Origin: Firm-04 sp045642925
GTDB lineage: Bacteria; Bacillota; Clostridia; Oscillospirales; Ruminococcaceae
Assembly: GCA_045642925.1 (NCBI GenBank)
Contig: JAZUJW010000004.1
Coordinates: 1 to 18,123, forward strand
Reading direction: 5' to 3'
DNA: 18,123 bases
Shown here: piece by piece, positions 7,043 through 14,833 of the stretch
Numbering within the stretch: the first letter of the stretch is position 1
Layout of the letters: each line of letters opens with the position of its first letter
Notes under the pieces: generated by a model
Seen by the model: only the letters and a program-made list of their open reading frames with translations
What the model was told of the DNA's origin: nothing
Databases searched by the model: none
Position numbers and translations under genes: made by a program

Positions 7043-7291
7043 ATGCCTATGGATCATGAAAGACCGCAGCGCGGTGCAAAAAGACCCCGCAGAAAGGTAT
7101 GTATGTTCTGTGTCGATAAGGTTGAGAACATCGACTACAAGGACATCAACCGTCTGAAGAAGTGCATGACTGAGCGTTCCAAGATTCTGCCCCGTCGTGT
7201 CACCGGTACTTGTGCATATCATCAGCGTGCCCTGACCACTGCTATCAAGCGTGCAAGATACGTTGCTCTGATTCCGTACACCGCAGACTAA
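7043..7291 (+). CDS. rpsR: 30S ribosomal protein bS18, zinc-type
   Basis: 82 aa, full length. Basic N-terminus, then KVCMFCVDKVENIDYKD, LKKCMTE, ILPRRVTGTCAYHQRALTTAIKRAR and VALIPYT, the bS18 signature. Cysteines at about 20, 23, 41 and 56 form the Cys set of the zinc-binding (C+) version; many bacteria have lost it. A GGAGGG site precedes the ATG by 9 nt, and a second in-frame ATG two codons on is less likely. It is the last gene of the operon, followed within 13 bp by a strong terminator. Confidence 0.98.
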   Translation: MPMDHERPQRGAKRPRRKVCMFCVDKVENIDYKDINRLKKCMTERSKILPRRVTGTCAYHQRALTTAIKRARYVALIPYTAD

Positions 7292-7303
7292 TGCAAATGA
7301 ACG

Positions 7304-7343
7304 ATCCCGCAGTTCCGAATGGAATTGCGGGATTTTTATTTTC
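7304..7343 (+). terminator. Intrinsic terminator of rpsF-ssb-rpsR
   Basis: A 13-bp stem (7304-7316 with 7321-7333) with one G-U pair and a GAAT tetraloop is followed by TTTTATTTT. It lies 13 bp past the rpsR stop. Confidence 0.95.
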
Positions 7344-7350
7344 TCTCAAA

Positions 7351-7391
7351 AAACCAAAGCAGGAGAACCATGTGTTCGTGGTTCTCCTGCT
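7351..7391 (-). terminator. Intrinsic terminator of the GH9 cellulase gene
   Basis: A perfect 13-bp stem, AGCAGGAGAACCA (7358-7370) with TGGTTCTCCTGCT (7379-7391), has an 8-nt loop. T-rich tracts lie on both sides, so it may work in both directions. It sits 12 bp past the cellulase stop and back-to-back with the rpsR terminator. Confidence 0.92.
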
Positions 7392-7402
7392 TTTTCATGC
7401 GC

Positions 7403-9775
7403 TTATTTCGAGAGGTCGATCAGATGTGCAATATGCTCTATGATGCGGCTGACATCGTTTGCACTGATGCCGTCCGTGCCATCGCATTCCGCATTCACAA
7501 TACCCTGCTCGCTCACCTTCGCGCCCTTGTCTTCTGTTACATAGCGCGAAAGCAAAATAACGTCGTTGATATTCACGTCGCCGTCACAATCAACGTCACC
7601 GCGCACCGTTACAGACAGTTCTGTACCCTGCGATGTGGTCACAGGTGCAGTTGTCGTGGTTACGGTCGTTGTCGTGGTGGTCTTTTCCTCTGTGGAAATC
7701 GGCTTGGAAGTAGTGGTGGTGGTAACCACAGGCGGCTTATCGCTCTTGCCTGCATCGCCCAGACCGTCTTTCTCTGTGCCGTCAGGTTCCATACCGTAGT
7801 ACAGTTCGCCGTCAATGTACACAGGAACGTACTTCGAGGTCACTGCGCTCTCACTGCCGAGAATTTCGGTGTTGGAGAAGTCATTGGTGGCATCCCAGCC
7901 GTTGCCGTAGTTCGGGAATACCAATGCCAACAGGATCTCGCATTGATGCATACCTTCCGAAACGGGCAGGCAAGCTCTGCCGTCCGGCAGTGTTACTTCA
8001 ATGTAGTAGATATCGCCGTCATACTGGATCGGCTTGGAGATCTCTGCGGGTTTTACGCCGCTGGATGCATACATTGCAGACTGGTCACGGTCGCAGCGTA
8101 CTTCCACTGCGGTCGGGTCAAGACCTGCTGCCTTGATCTCGCTCAGATCCATGTAGTAGCGGAACGAAATGTTATCCACGACTCTTGCGGGCCATGCAGT
8201 GTGGTTCGTGACCTTGAAGCTGACGGTGATGCCGCTGGAAGAACTGGTCTTGCCTTCGGTCACAACAAAGATTTCAGGGCCGTCATGTGCTTCCTTCGGC
8301 GGGAAGTTGGGGTCAGATTTTCCGCCGTACTTGTCAACCATGCGGCAAAGCATTGCGGTGAAACCAGCGTTGTAGTCTGTCGCAACTTCGTTGTTGATGT
8401 AGTTTCCGCGGTCATCTTCGTAAGCACCCGTAGAAGTCGGGCCGCCGACCAGTGCACCATAGAGGGTATGACGGCTCATTTCAGGATATGCCTCTGCATT
8501 TTTCCAGGAACCATGCGCTGTTCTATGGTGCGGGTTCTTCGGAGAATTTTCACCGAAGCCGACTACATAACTTCTGTTATCAGGGTTATCGCCAAGTGTG
8601 TAGTTCATCTGGGTTTCTGCAAATTCCTCGTACTTGGAATTGTCCTGTCCTGCGAAGATCGTATCACTTGCCACGCACGCAATGAAGGCTGCGGTGTTGG
8701 CATAACGCAGACAGCCCCAGTCGGTCAGCCAGCGCAGACCCCCCGGAAGAATCTTTGCTTCATCGCCGTTCACCCAACGGTCAAGGTGCTTCTTGACGTG
8801 TGCAACATAGGTCTGGTCGCCTGTATTGATGGCGTACAGCAGCAGAGCGCCCTGCATGGTATCATCCCAGCAGTGTCCCCAGCCATATGCCAGCACATTG
8901 CCTTCACCAAGCTGCTTTCCGAGGTTCGGAATGTAGCTCTTTGCATCATCCAGATAGCTGTCATCCTGCGTTGCAATGTACAGCCAGTTTGCGGAGTACA
9001 TCAGTTCATCGTAGAAGTGACTGGAGTTATAGAAACCGCCCGCCGCTGCATCCGATTTCTTATAGACATCATCACTCGGATCGGTCGATGCCATTTCATA
9101 GAGATGCTTTGCATGTTTGACATAGCCATCAATTTTGCTGCTGTCGATTCTGCCCTTCAGTGCAACCGAACCAGCCGCCAATGCCGCAGCCATTTCGCCA
9201 AGTACGCACGAACTGCCGCCCTTGACCTTGACCACTGCACGCGCTTTTTCCATGCTGGTGCCGCTGTCGCCCATGCCGTATTCGTACAGTTCCACAGGGC
9301 CCCACCATGTGTGGTCAACTGTACCGCTGCCGATCTGAATGACGACTTCATCGCCCAGATCGCAGTTTACGAAATAGTCCAGCACATATTCGAGGTTGTT
9401 GACATAGTTTGTCATCTCGCCGCATTGTTCCACGCCATCGGGATACTGATAAAGTCCCCATGCAAGCATGGATGCGGAATACGCCATCGGCAAATTGAAC
9501 TTTGCGTGGTCACCTGCATCGTACCAGCCGCCGTTGATCTCATCGGTGACAATGGAATCGCCGCGCCATTCGACACGGTTCCATTCAGGCAGCACGCCTG
9601 ACTGCTGGCATTCATAGAAAAACAGTGATTTTTGCAGTGCTTCCGCATAATTAAATTCGCCTGTTGTGGCTGCGGATGCAGTCTGTGCGGGTTCTGTGGC
9701 TGCAAGTTCCTGTGCAGAAACGGCACAAATGCAGGCAGCAAGCAGAACCGCGCTCAAACGATGCTTCTGAAACAT
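7403..9775 (-). CDS. Secreted cellulosomal GH9 cellulase (GH9-CBM3-dockerin)
   Basis: 790 aa from the ATG at 9775 (GGGAGG 9 nt upstream); see the leader entry for a GTG alternative at 9817. Signal peptide about 1-25. GH9 catalytic domain about 40-485: WYDAGDHAKF carries the nucleophile and base aspartates D86/D89, PHHRTAHGS holds the substrate-binding histidines (about 416-421), and E463 in NNEVATDYNAGF is the general acid. All key residues are present, so it should be active. A CBM3-like module (about 498-652) follows, as in processive theme-B GH9 endoglucanases. Then comes a Thr-rich linker (about 682-715) and a C-terminal dockerin (about 724-788). The dockerin's first calcium loop is canonical (DVDCDGDVNIND) and the second is shifted (ECDGTDGISAND). 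It would attach to a scaffoldin cohesin; none is in this window. Monocistronic, between terminators. Confidence 0.96.
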   Translation of the reverse strand: MFQKHRLSAVLLAACICAVSAQELAATEPAQTASAATTGEFNYAEALQKSLFFYECQQSGVLPEWNRVEWRGDSIVTDEINGGWYDAGDHAKFNLPMAYSASMLAWGLYQYPDGVEQCGEMTNYVNNLEYVLDYFVNCDLGDEVVIQIGSGTVDHTWWGPVELYEYGMGDSGTSMEKARAVVKVKGGSSCVLGEMAAALAAGSVALKGRIDSSKIDGYVKHAKHLYEMASTDPSDDVYKKSDAAAGGFYNSSHFYDELMYSANWLYIATQDDSYLDDAKSYIPNLGKQLGEGNVLAYGWGHCWDDTMQGALLLYAINTGDQTYVAHVKKHLDRWVNGDEAKILPGGLRWLTDWGCLRYANTAAFIACVASDTIFAGQDNSKYEEFAETQMNYTLGDNPDNRSYVVGFGENSPKNPHHRTAHGSWKNAEAYPEMSRHTLYGALVGGPTSTGAYEDDRGNYINNEVATDYNAGFTAMLCRMVDKYGGKSDPNFPPKEAHDGPEIFVVTEGKTSSSSGITVSFKVTNHTAWPARVVDNISFRYYMDLSEIKAAGLDPTAVEVRCDRDQSAMYASSGVKPAEISKPIQYDGDIYYIEVTLPDGRACLPVSEGMHQCEILLALVFPNYGNGWDATNDFSNTEILGSESAVTSKYVPVYIDGELYYGMEPDGTEKDGLGDAGKSDKPPVVTTTTTSKPISTEEKTTTTTTVTTTTAPVTTSQGTELSVTVRGDVDCDGDVNINDVILLSRYVTEDKGAKVSEQGIVNAECDGTDGISANDVSRIIEHIAHLIDLSK

Positions 9776-9799
9776 AGATAAAAACCTCCCTTTTTTCAT

Positions 9800-9832
9800 G
9801 GAACGGGATTGGTACACACCCGTTTCCCTCCT
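9800..9832 (-). promoter_or_regulatory. Cellulase mRNA leader with second ribosome site and hairpin
   Basis: On the minus strand AAAGGAGGG stands 8 nt before a GTG (9817) that is in frame with the cellulase and would add 14 residues (starting VYQSRSMKKG) to the signal peptide. Between it and the second ribosome site (GGGAGG before 9775) is a hairpin, AACGGG-11 nt-CCCGTT. Another GTG two bases earlier opens a 7-codon frame (VCTNPVP) that stops over the ATG at 9799. Which start is used is unclear. Confidence 0.5.
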
Positions 9833-9836
9833 TTGT

Positions 9837-9865
9837 ATTATGCCATATCGTGAAAAAAATGTCAA
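9837..9865 (-). promoter_or_regulatory. Sigma-A promoter of the GH9 cellulase gene
   Basis: On the minus strand TTGACA (9860-9865), 17-bp spacer, CATAAT (9837-9842) with a TGG extended -10. It lies after the terminator of the beta-propeller gene, so the cellulase is transcribed on its own. Confidence 0.85.
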
Positions 9866-9875
9866 GCATTTACGC

Positions 9876-9936
9876 AGAAAATTTCAAAGAAAATGCCCAC
9901 AGTCTGCAAAAGCTGCGCAGAACTGCGGGCATTTTC
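9876..9936 (-). terminator. Intrinsic terminator of the sigma/beta-propeller unit
   Basis: A long stem (9917-9936 with 9889-9907), containing one mismatch and one bulge, starts 3 nt past the beta-propeller stop codon. On the minus strand it ends in GGGCATTTTCTTT and a further T-rich run. Confidence 0.88.
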
Positions 9937-9939
9937 AAA

Positions 9940-11925
9940 TTATTTTGCAAATTGAGTGCTTGCGATCATTTCCAGTGTATCGGAATCTACGCTGACAATG
10001 TCCTCACCACAAAGCAGATACAGCACATCACCGATCTCGATGCAGCGCATACGCGGCGCTTCTCTGCCGTTTTCGATCGTCACTCTGCCGCACTCTTCAA
10101 ATTCCAGTGTTGATTCATTGAATGTCAGGAAAATATAGCAATGCTCAATTTTTCTTTCCCGAACGTGTTCCACCATCATCGGTACGCCGATGCGGTTCTG
10201 GTCTGCACGGAAATACAAGGATTTGTAATCCCATGTTGCAGGGCTGCTATAACTCTGGACATCGTTCGGGTTTTCATCATACCACGCGGATGAATAGAGA
10301 TTCTTCCAGAAGTAGTCATCCAGCATGGTCAGCTGACCGCTTTCATCGGTATCATACATCATCAGCTTGATGCCGTTCTTTTCGCCGGATTCTACGCCAT
10401 AGCTGAGCAAATGTTCATTCCACGGATACAGGAAGGTCGAATAGCCCGATACTTTGTATTCATCCTGAATCATCAGGGCGGAAGGATCGGTGCAGTCGAT
10501 GCAGAACAACGGATCTGTCTGGTAGAAGGTCACAACATAGGCAAAATTGTCCACATAATTGACCGCCTTCATCTGTTCACCATTTGCAAAGCTCACATAG
10601 TCAAGCTGCTGCATATTTTTATCAAAGCTATACAGGCTGTTGCAAAGACCGCCCATTGATTGATCTCTGCCGTTAGATGCGATGAAGAATGCATCTTCCG
10701 TTTCGTGCATTGCATACTGTCCAAGCGGGGTACCGCTGATGTTTGCAGTTGCAAGCGGCGTAATGGTGCCGTTGTCATAGGCAATGCGGGTAACAGATGT
10801 CTTGTCATTTTCCGATGTTGCAAGATACATGGATTCCCTTGTCATGTAGAGTGTGCTGTTATCACCTGTAAATGCTTTGGAATCTATCATTTCCACAGAA
10901 TGAACATCCCATGAAGCCGCAATGGTATAATTCACATCGTAGAGGCATTCACTGAAGTCTTCATCAATCAGAATATCCTCCGCAGGAATGCAGCTGCCGA
11001 TTTCTTTGCCGCAGCACGGAACATAACATTCATACTGTTCAGGCTGCAAATCCTTGGTTGCATATTTAACAGAAGATGTGACCAGATACAGCACACCGTC
11101 CACGACACGGGTTTCTGTCACTGCACCGTCCTGATAGAACGAACCGATCAGTTCGGGCGTGCCATCCGATTCACGCGGTGCGTACACAGCAACATAGGTT
11201 TCGGCTGCCGAACCGTTTTCCATATCATACGTACCCGCATAAACCACGACTGCATTTCCGTCTACCAAATACAGATCGCGTGCTGATACATACGGCATTT
11301 CCGACTCCTGCTGATACGTTCTGAGCGCATCAAATTTGCCGTGATCCACAGGCAGATAATGCAAGTTATTCTGATACAGGTAATAGATGGCTTTCCCGTC
11401 CGACTTCACGATATCGGCTTCTGCAACGCCCTCCACCTGCGTAATGGTTTCCGAAACAGACGGCGTATCTCCATTGGCAGTCGGCGCTTCTTCATCCATC
11501 GCACTGATGGCGTAATCCGCAGACTCCAGGACAAAGCCATTTTCAATGTTATTGAGCCAATAGTCACTTTTTATGTGACTTACTTTTCTCTCTCGTTCGC
11601 TTTTCTGATAGATAAAGCGCATTTGCTGATACAGCTTGTCGTAACTGCCGACGTTGTCAACATATTGTCCTTCTGTTGAAATCGGCGTCGCACGTTTCGC
11701 GCTGATTGCTGTTGAAATGCTGACAACCAGCACCATGCACGCACAGAGTACCGCAACCGCACGATATTCCCATTTGCCTGAACGCTTGATTCCTCTGCGA
11801 CTTTCTTCATGGAGTTTTGCCGTCATTGCCTCCGGAGAAAGGCATTCGGGGATTTTTTCCGCCTTGACGGCATCGGAAATCATGGTATCCAGTTTCTCGT
11901 CCGTATCCACCATATCTTTACGCAT
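9940..11925 (-). CDS. Membrane-anchored beta-propeller protein, candidate anti-sigma sensor
   Basis: 661 aa from the ATG at 11925 (GGGAGGG 6 nt upstream). It starts inside the last codons of the sigma factor gene (8-nt overlap, ATGCGTAA), which implies coupled translation. A cytoplasmic N-terminal region (1-50) contains IPECLSPEAMTAKL, a motif seen at the start of such proteins in Clostridia. One membrane segment (about 54-76) follows, then a large extracellular domain. The stretch ITQVEGVAEADIVKSDGKAIYYL (about 160-182) is the hallmark of the beta_propel family (Pfam PF09826 type), and the repeated strands to the C-terminus fit a propeller. No catalytic site is visible. Layout and coupling to an ECF sigma factor suggest it holds the sigma factor and responds to an outside cue. 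That role is inference; it lacks the usual zinc-finger anti-sigma motif. Confidence 0.88.
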   Translation of the reverse strand: MRKDMVDTDEKLDTMISDAVKAEKIPECLSPEAMTAKLHEESRRGIKRSGKWEYRAVAVLCACMVLVVSISTAISAKRATPISTEGQYVDNVGSYDKLYQQMRFIYQKSERERKVSHIKSDYWLNNIENGFVLESADYAISAMDEEAPTANGDTPSVSETITQVEGVAEADIVKSDGKAIYYLYQNNLHYLPVDHGKFDALRTYQQESEMPYVSARDLYLVDGNAVVVYAGTYDMENGSAAETYVAVYAPRESDGTPELIGSFYQDGAVTETRVVDGVLYLVTSSVKYATKDLQPEQYECYVPCCGKEIGSCIPAEDILIDEDFSECLYDVNYTIAASWDVHSVEMIDSKAFTGDNSTLYMTRESMYLATSENDKTSVTRIAYDNGTITPLATANISGTPLGQYAMHETEDAFFIASNGRDQSMGGLCNSLYSFDKNMQQLDYVSFANGEQMKAVNYVDNFAYVVTFYQTDPLFCIDCTDPSALMIQDEYKVSGYSTFLYPWNEHLLSYGVESGEKNGIKLMMYDTDESGQLTMLDDYFWKNLYSSAWYDENPNDVQSYSSPATWDYKSLYFRADQNRIGVPMMVEHVRERKIEHCYIFLTFNESTLEFEECGRVTIENGREAPRMRCIEIGDVLYLLCGEDIVSVDSDTLEMIASTQFAK

Positions 11926-12481
11926 ATTGTTCCCTCCCGTTTTCAGGTTCCGACAGCAATTCCCGCAGTTTTGCACGTATTCGTGTCAGTTTGGAACGTA
12001 CTGCGGTATCCGTGCTGCCAATCATTCCGGCAAGCTCACGGCTCTGATATCCGCCAAGCACCTGCATTGTCAACAGCATCCTATCCTCTGTGGAAAGTGT
12101 CTGCAAAGCAGTCCGCACTTCGGAGGACACAAAGGAAAAATCGCTGCTTGGGAGATTTTGTTCTGTCACATCGTCCACCGCAGCAGGCGCCTGCGCATAA
12201 TCGCGCTGTTTCTGCTTGATTTTCGCGGCAAGGATTTTGAATATCCATGCACGGAAAGCGGCTTCGTCCCGCAGTTTTCCGATGGTACGAAACGCATCCA
12301 GCACGGCATCACTCACCGCATCTGCTGCATCTGCTTCGGAGCGCAATGCTGACCGTGCCACATAGTAGAGTTCGCGGTACACTGTTCGGTAGAGCTTTCC
12401 GAACGCATCCGCATCGCCGCCCCGCGCCTGTTTGACCGCCGCTGTAAATTCTTCTTTGGACAACGCTGTATCCTGCGCCAT
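11918..12481 (-). CDS. ECF-type RNA polymerase sigma factor
   Basis: 187 aa from the ATG at 12481, with AGAGGTG upstream; the open frame extends 58 codons further but has no site and reads as low-quality protein. Region 2 is visible at about 22-90: DADAFGKLYRTVYRELYYVARS, the helix with ADAVSDAVLDAFRTIGKL, and AFRAWIFKILAAKIKQKQRD. A short linker leads to region 4 (about 120-175): LSTEDRMLLTMQVLGGYQSRELAGMIGSTDTAVRSKLTRIRAKLRELL, a helix-turn-helix for the -35 element. There is no region 1 or 3, as expected for an ECF factor. It is the first gene of a two-gene unit with the beta-propeller protein. The short GAAAC palindromes upstream (12516-12545) may be a control site. Confidence 0.94.
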   Translation of the reverse strand: MAQDTALSKEEFTAAVKQARGGDADAFGKLYRTVYRELYYVARSALRSEADAADAVSDAVLDAFRTIGKLRDEAAFRAWIFKILAAKIKQKQRDYAQAPAAVDDVTEQNLPSSDFSFVSSEVRTALQTLSTEDRMLLTMQVLGGYQSRELAGMIGSTDTAVRSKLTRIRAKLRELLSEPENGREQYA

Positions 12482-12515
12482 GATGCACACCTCTATTCTG
12501 AAATGATTCTGCTTT

Positions 12516-12545
12516 GAAACGCTAGGTTTCTGAAACTCGGGTTTC
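12516..12545 (-). promoter_or_regulatory. Twin GAAAC/GTTTC palindromes upstream of the sigma gene
   Basis: Two short inverted repeats in tandem: GAAAC-GCTAG-GTTTC (12516-12530) and, one base on, GAAAC-TCGG-GTTTC (12532-12545). They lie 35-64 bp upstream of the sigma factor ATG. GAAAC resembles the -35 element of many ECF promoters, so this may be an autoregulated promoter or an operator. No clear -10 partner was found. Confidence 0.45.
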
Positions 12546-12692
12546 TGATGATATAGTGTCGGGAGGGAGGGAAAATGTGGCAGGGAAAATGCAAGATTGT
12601 GGACACTCACAAAAGCATCTGCATAATTCGGCAGTCGATTGTGAATATAAAACAAATAATAAGGATTTCAAAGGGAATCTCCGTAACGCTCC

Positions 12693-12887
12693 GGCTATGC
12701 ACGCGAAGCAAGATGAAAGGCAACACCGCACAAAGCACGCCTTGCGGCTTGGCGGAAAATCTGCAAGTAGATGTGCCGCCAAGCCGTAAGGGGTGCTTTG
12801 TGCGGTGTTGCCTTAGGTACGACACGAGGGGAACCCCCTTCCTGATTAGATAGGACGAAAAGGGAATTTCGCTTCGCGTGCATAGCC
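12693..12887. repeat. Second nested palindromic repeat element
   Basis: The inner inverted repeat is 12719-12755 with 12776-12812 (35 of 37 positions match, 20-nt loop). The outer 17-bp inverted repeat, GGCTATGCACGCGAAGC (12693-12709) with 12871-12887, is perfect. It fills the gap between the PARG stop and the sigma gene; no gene is seen in 12546-12904. It shares words with the 30-439 element in similar order (AAAGGGAAT, CCCCCTTCCTGATT, TAGCCGCTTTT), so both look like members of one dispersed repeat family. The hairpin may also end transcription of the operon above it. Confidence 0.85.
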
Positions 12888-12904
12888 GCTTTTGTCGGGA
12901 AGTG

Positions 12905-13684
12905 CTATGGCATCGCAAAAAATACTTTCACACCTTCAGGCAGATATTTGCAAATCGCGTCCTCAAACATCGGCAGCACAACTTCCCTGCGATTTCCAAA
13001 TACACCACAGCCATATGCACCCAAAATCACCGCTTCCGGCACGATTTTTGCCGCTGCCACTATGATTTTCGCAGTCCTTTGCGCCATCGCCGCATCAATC
13101 TTTTTATTGCTCCAAATCGGCCTTGCCAACCGTCTGTTCACCGCCGGCGATGTCAGAAAACTACATAAAAACGGTTCTTCCAGCAAGTTTCCCATGCCAT
13201 CCCGCACCACAGGCACATTCGGCGAATACAACATCTTGTCACTGTAAAACGGCGTGGGATGCGTCCGATGATAATTGTAGTATTCACTGTGCGGCGCAAT
13301 CGCAGCATACAGCAAGGATGCCCTGCACAAACTCTCCTCCTGCGCAGACGCCCCCAGCACATACCCGCCGCCAGCCACATTCGCATTCGCAAAATTCAGC
13401 GCCAGTATTTCACCTTTCACACCTTCTGCACGTAACTGTGCGGCACACTCTACCGTACCGACCGCCCGCTGATTCGCTTCCCACGAAAACGACGCCCTGC
13501 ATGGCACAGCATCCTCAGGCAGTTCTATGTCCAGCAATTGCGTTGCAGCCGCCAATGCATCACCATTCTGCGGCAGTGTGACGCTTTTTCCACTCGGGGC
13601 AGTATACTGTGCAGATTCCGCAATTTCACGGTTTTCACCAACGATTTGAATGCGGCGAACAGGTAACGGTTCACGCATGGGCAT
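12905..13684 (-). CDS. Bacterial-type poly(ADP-ribose) glycohydrolase family protein (TIGR02452)
   Basis: 259 aa, normal for the TIGR02452/DUF2263 family of macrodomain-fold enzymes that include bacterial PARG, which removes ADP-ribose chains. NFANANVAGGGYVLGASAQEESLCRAS (about 98-123) holds the signature GGG-x7-QEE, with catalytic Glu at 116-117. The flanking LGAYGCGVFGN (about 221-231) binds the phosphates. Also visible is an N-terminal helical part with RASFSWEANQRAVGTVECA (about 63-81), typical of this family. A GAGGAGG site lies 7 nt before the ATG. It is the last gene of the six-gene unit, 12 bp after tgt. It may act on ADP-ribosylated proteins or nucleic acids, or on free ADP-ribose derivatives; no ADP-ribosyltransferase is in the window. 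Confidence 0.92.
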   Translation of the reverse strand: MPMREPLPVRRIQIVGENREIAESAQYTAPSGKSVTLPQNGDALAAATQLLDIELPEDAVPCRASFSWEANQRAVGTVECAAQLRAEGVKGEILALNFANANVAGGGYVLGASAQEESLCRASLLYAAIAPHSEYYNYHRTHPTPFYSDKMLYSPNVPVVRDGMGNLLEEPFLCSFLTSPAVNRRLARPIWSNKKIDAAMAQRTAKIIVAAAKIVPEAVILGAYGCGVFGNRREVVLPMFEDAICKYLPEGVKVFFAMP

Positions 13685-13696
13685 TCTGCATCCTCC

Positions 13697-14833
13697 TCAC
13701 TCTTTCCGCAGCTTTCCAAGCTGTTCCGAATGTTCTGCACGGAATTCCGCAAATCTGCCTTCATCCAGCGCATTGCGAATTTGTGTCATAAGATTGTTGT
13801 AGAACCAGAGATTATGCTGAACAGCCAGTCTGCCGCCCAACTGTTCGCCCGCCTTAAACAGATGACGAATATATGCACGGGAGAAATGCTGACAGGTCGG
13901 ACAGCCGCACCCCTCCTCAATCGGACGGGAATCCGTTTCATAATTACGGTTCGTCAGGTGCATGATGCCGCCCCATGTAAACACAGTTGCATGACGCGCA
14001 TTTCGGCTCGGCATCACGCAGTCAAACAGGTCTATGCCGCGTGCAACGCCCTCTACAATGTTCTGCGGTGTACCGACACCCATCAGATAACGAATCTTGT
14101 CCTGCGGCATATGTGGTTCAACGTGCTCGATGATGTCGTACATCACTTCTGCGGGTTCTCCGACCGCCAAGCCGCCGATGGCATAGCCGTCCAAATCCAG
14201 TTCAGCGATTTCTTTCATATGTTTGATGCGCAAATCAGGGAACGTACAGCCCTGATTGATGCCAAACAAAAGCTGATGCGGGTTGATGGTATCGGGCAAT
14301 GCATTCAGGCGCTCCATTTCCGCCTTACAGCGTTTCAGCCAGCGTGTCGTGCGGGCACAGCTTTGTGCGGCATACAGATATGGGGCAGGATTTTCCACGC
14401 ATTCATCAAACGCCATCGCAATTGTTGAGCCGAGATGCGACTGAATACGCATACTCTCCTCAGGCCCCATGAAAATCTTTTTGCCGTCCACATGAGAATG
14501 GAACGTCACGCCTTCTTCCTTGATTTTGCGTAATTTCGCAAGGGAAAACACCTGAAAACCGCCGCTGTCAGTCAAGGTCGGACCATCCCATCCGGTAAAG
14601 CCCTGCAAGCCGCCCATCGTGCGAACGACCTCATCGCCCGGACGCACATGAAGATGATAGGTATTGCAAAGCATCACCTGACAATTCACGGCTTTGAGGT
14701 CAAAAGCGGACAGTGCGCCTTTGATGGCACCTGCCGTGGCAACATTCATAAAGCAGGGTGTCTGAAAATCGCCATGTACAGTGTGGAACATTCCACGGCG
14801 GGCGACACCCTCTGTTTTGAGAAGCTGATACAT
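13697..14833 (-). CDS. tgt: tRNA-guanine transglycosylase (queuosine pathway)
   Basis: 378 aa, full length. It exchanges guanine-34 of tRNAs with GUN anticodons (Asp, Asn, His, Tyr) for preQ1 in queuosine synthesis. Visible motifs: TLTDSGGFQVFSL (general acid D89), GLAVGEP (about 221-227, preQ1 pocket), LFDCVMPSRNARHA with nucleophile D271, and the zinc site C309-x-C311-x2-C314 with H340. The ATG shares one base with the stop of the ABC gene (TAATG), so translation is coupled. Association with an exporter cassette is unusual; tgt is more often found beside queA, yajC or secDF. The tRNA-Asp(GTC) at the window edge is a natural substrate, though the proximity is probably chance. Confidence 0.98.
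   Translation of the reverse strand: MYQLLKTEGVARRGMFHTVHGDFQTPCFMNVATAGAIKGALSAFDLKAVNCQVMLCNTYHLHVRPGDEVVRTMGGLQGFTGWDGPTLTDSGGFQVFSLAKLRKIKEEGVTFHSHVDGKKIFMGPEESMRIQSHLGSTIAMAFDECVENPAPYLYAAQSCARTTRWLKRCKAEMERLNALPDTINPHQLLFGINQGCTFPDLRIKHMKEIAELDLDGYAIGGLAVGEPAEVMYDIIEHVEPHMPQDKIRYLMGVGTPQNIVEGVARGIDLFDCVMPSRNARHATVFTWGGIMHLTNRNYETDSRPIEEGCGCPTCQHFSRAYIRHLFKAGEQLGGRLAVQHNLWFYNNLMTQIRNALDEGRFAEFRAEHSEQLGKLRKE

Noticed and set aside
7319..9601. 760-codon open frame on the plus strand opposite the cellulase
   Set aside because: It is a shadow of the GH9 gene, whose domains and catalytic motifs are certain; the antisense product is Cys/His/Arg-rich with no recognisable domain or good start.
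9940..12481. A SigI/RsgI pair as known from cellulolytic clostridia
   Set aside because: The sigma factor has ECF regions 2 and 4, and the partner has a beta-propeller rather than an RsgI anti-sigma domain followed by a carbohydrate-binding module.
12693..12887. CRISPR array or insertion sequence
   Set aside because: The repeats are inverted, not regularly spaced direct repeats, and there is no transposase or cas gene.
13730..14428. 232-codon plus-strand frame opposite tgt
   Set aside because: Tgt on the minus strand has all catalytic and zinc residues, and the plus frame is a shadow.
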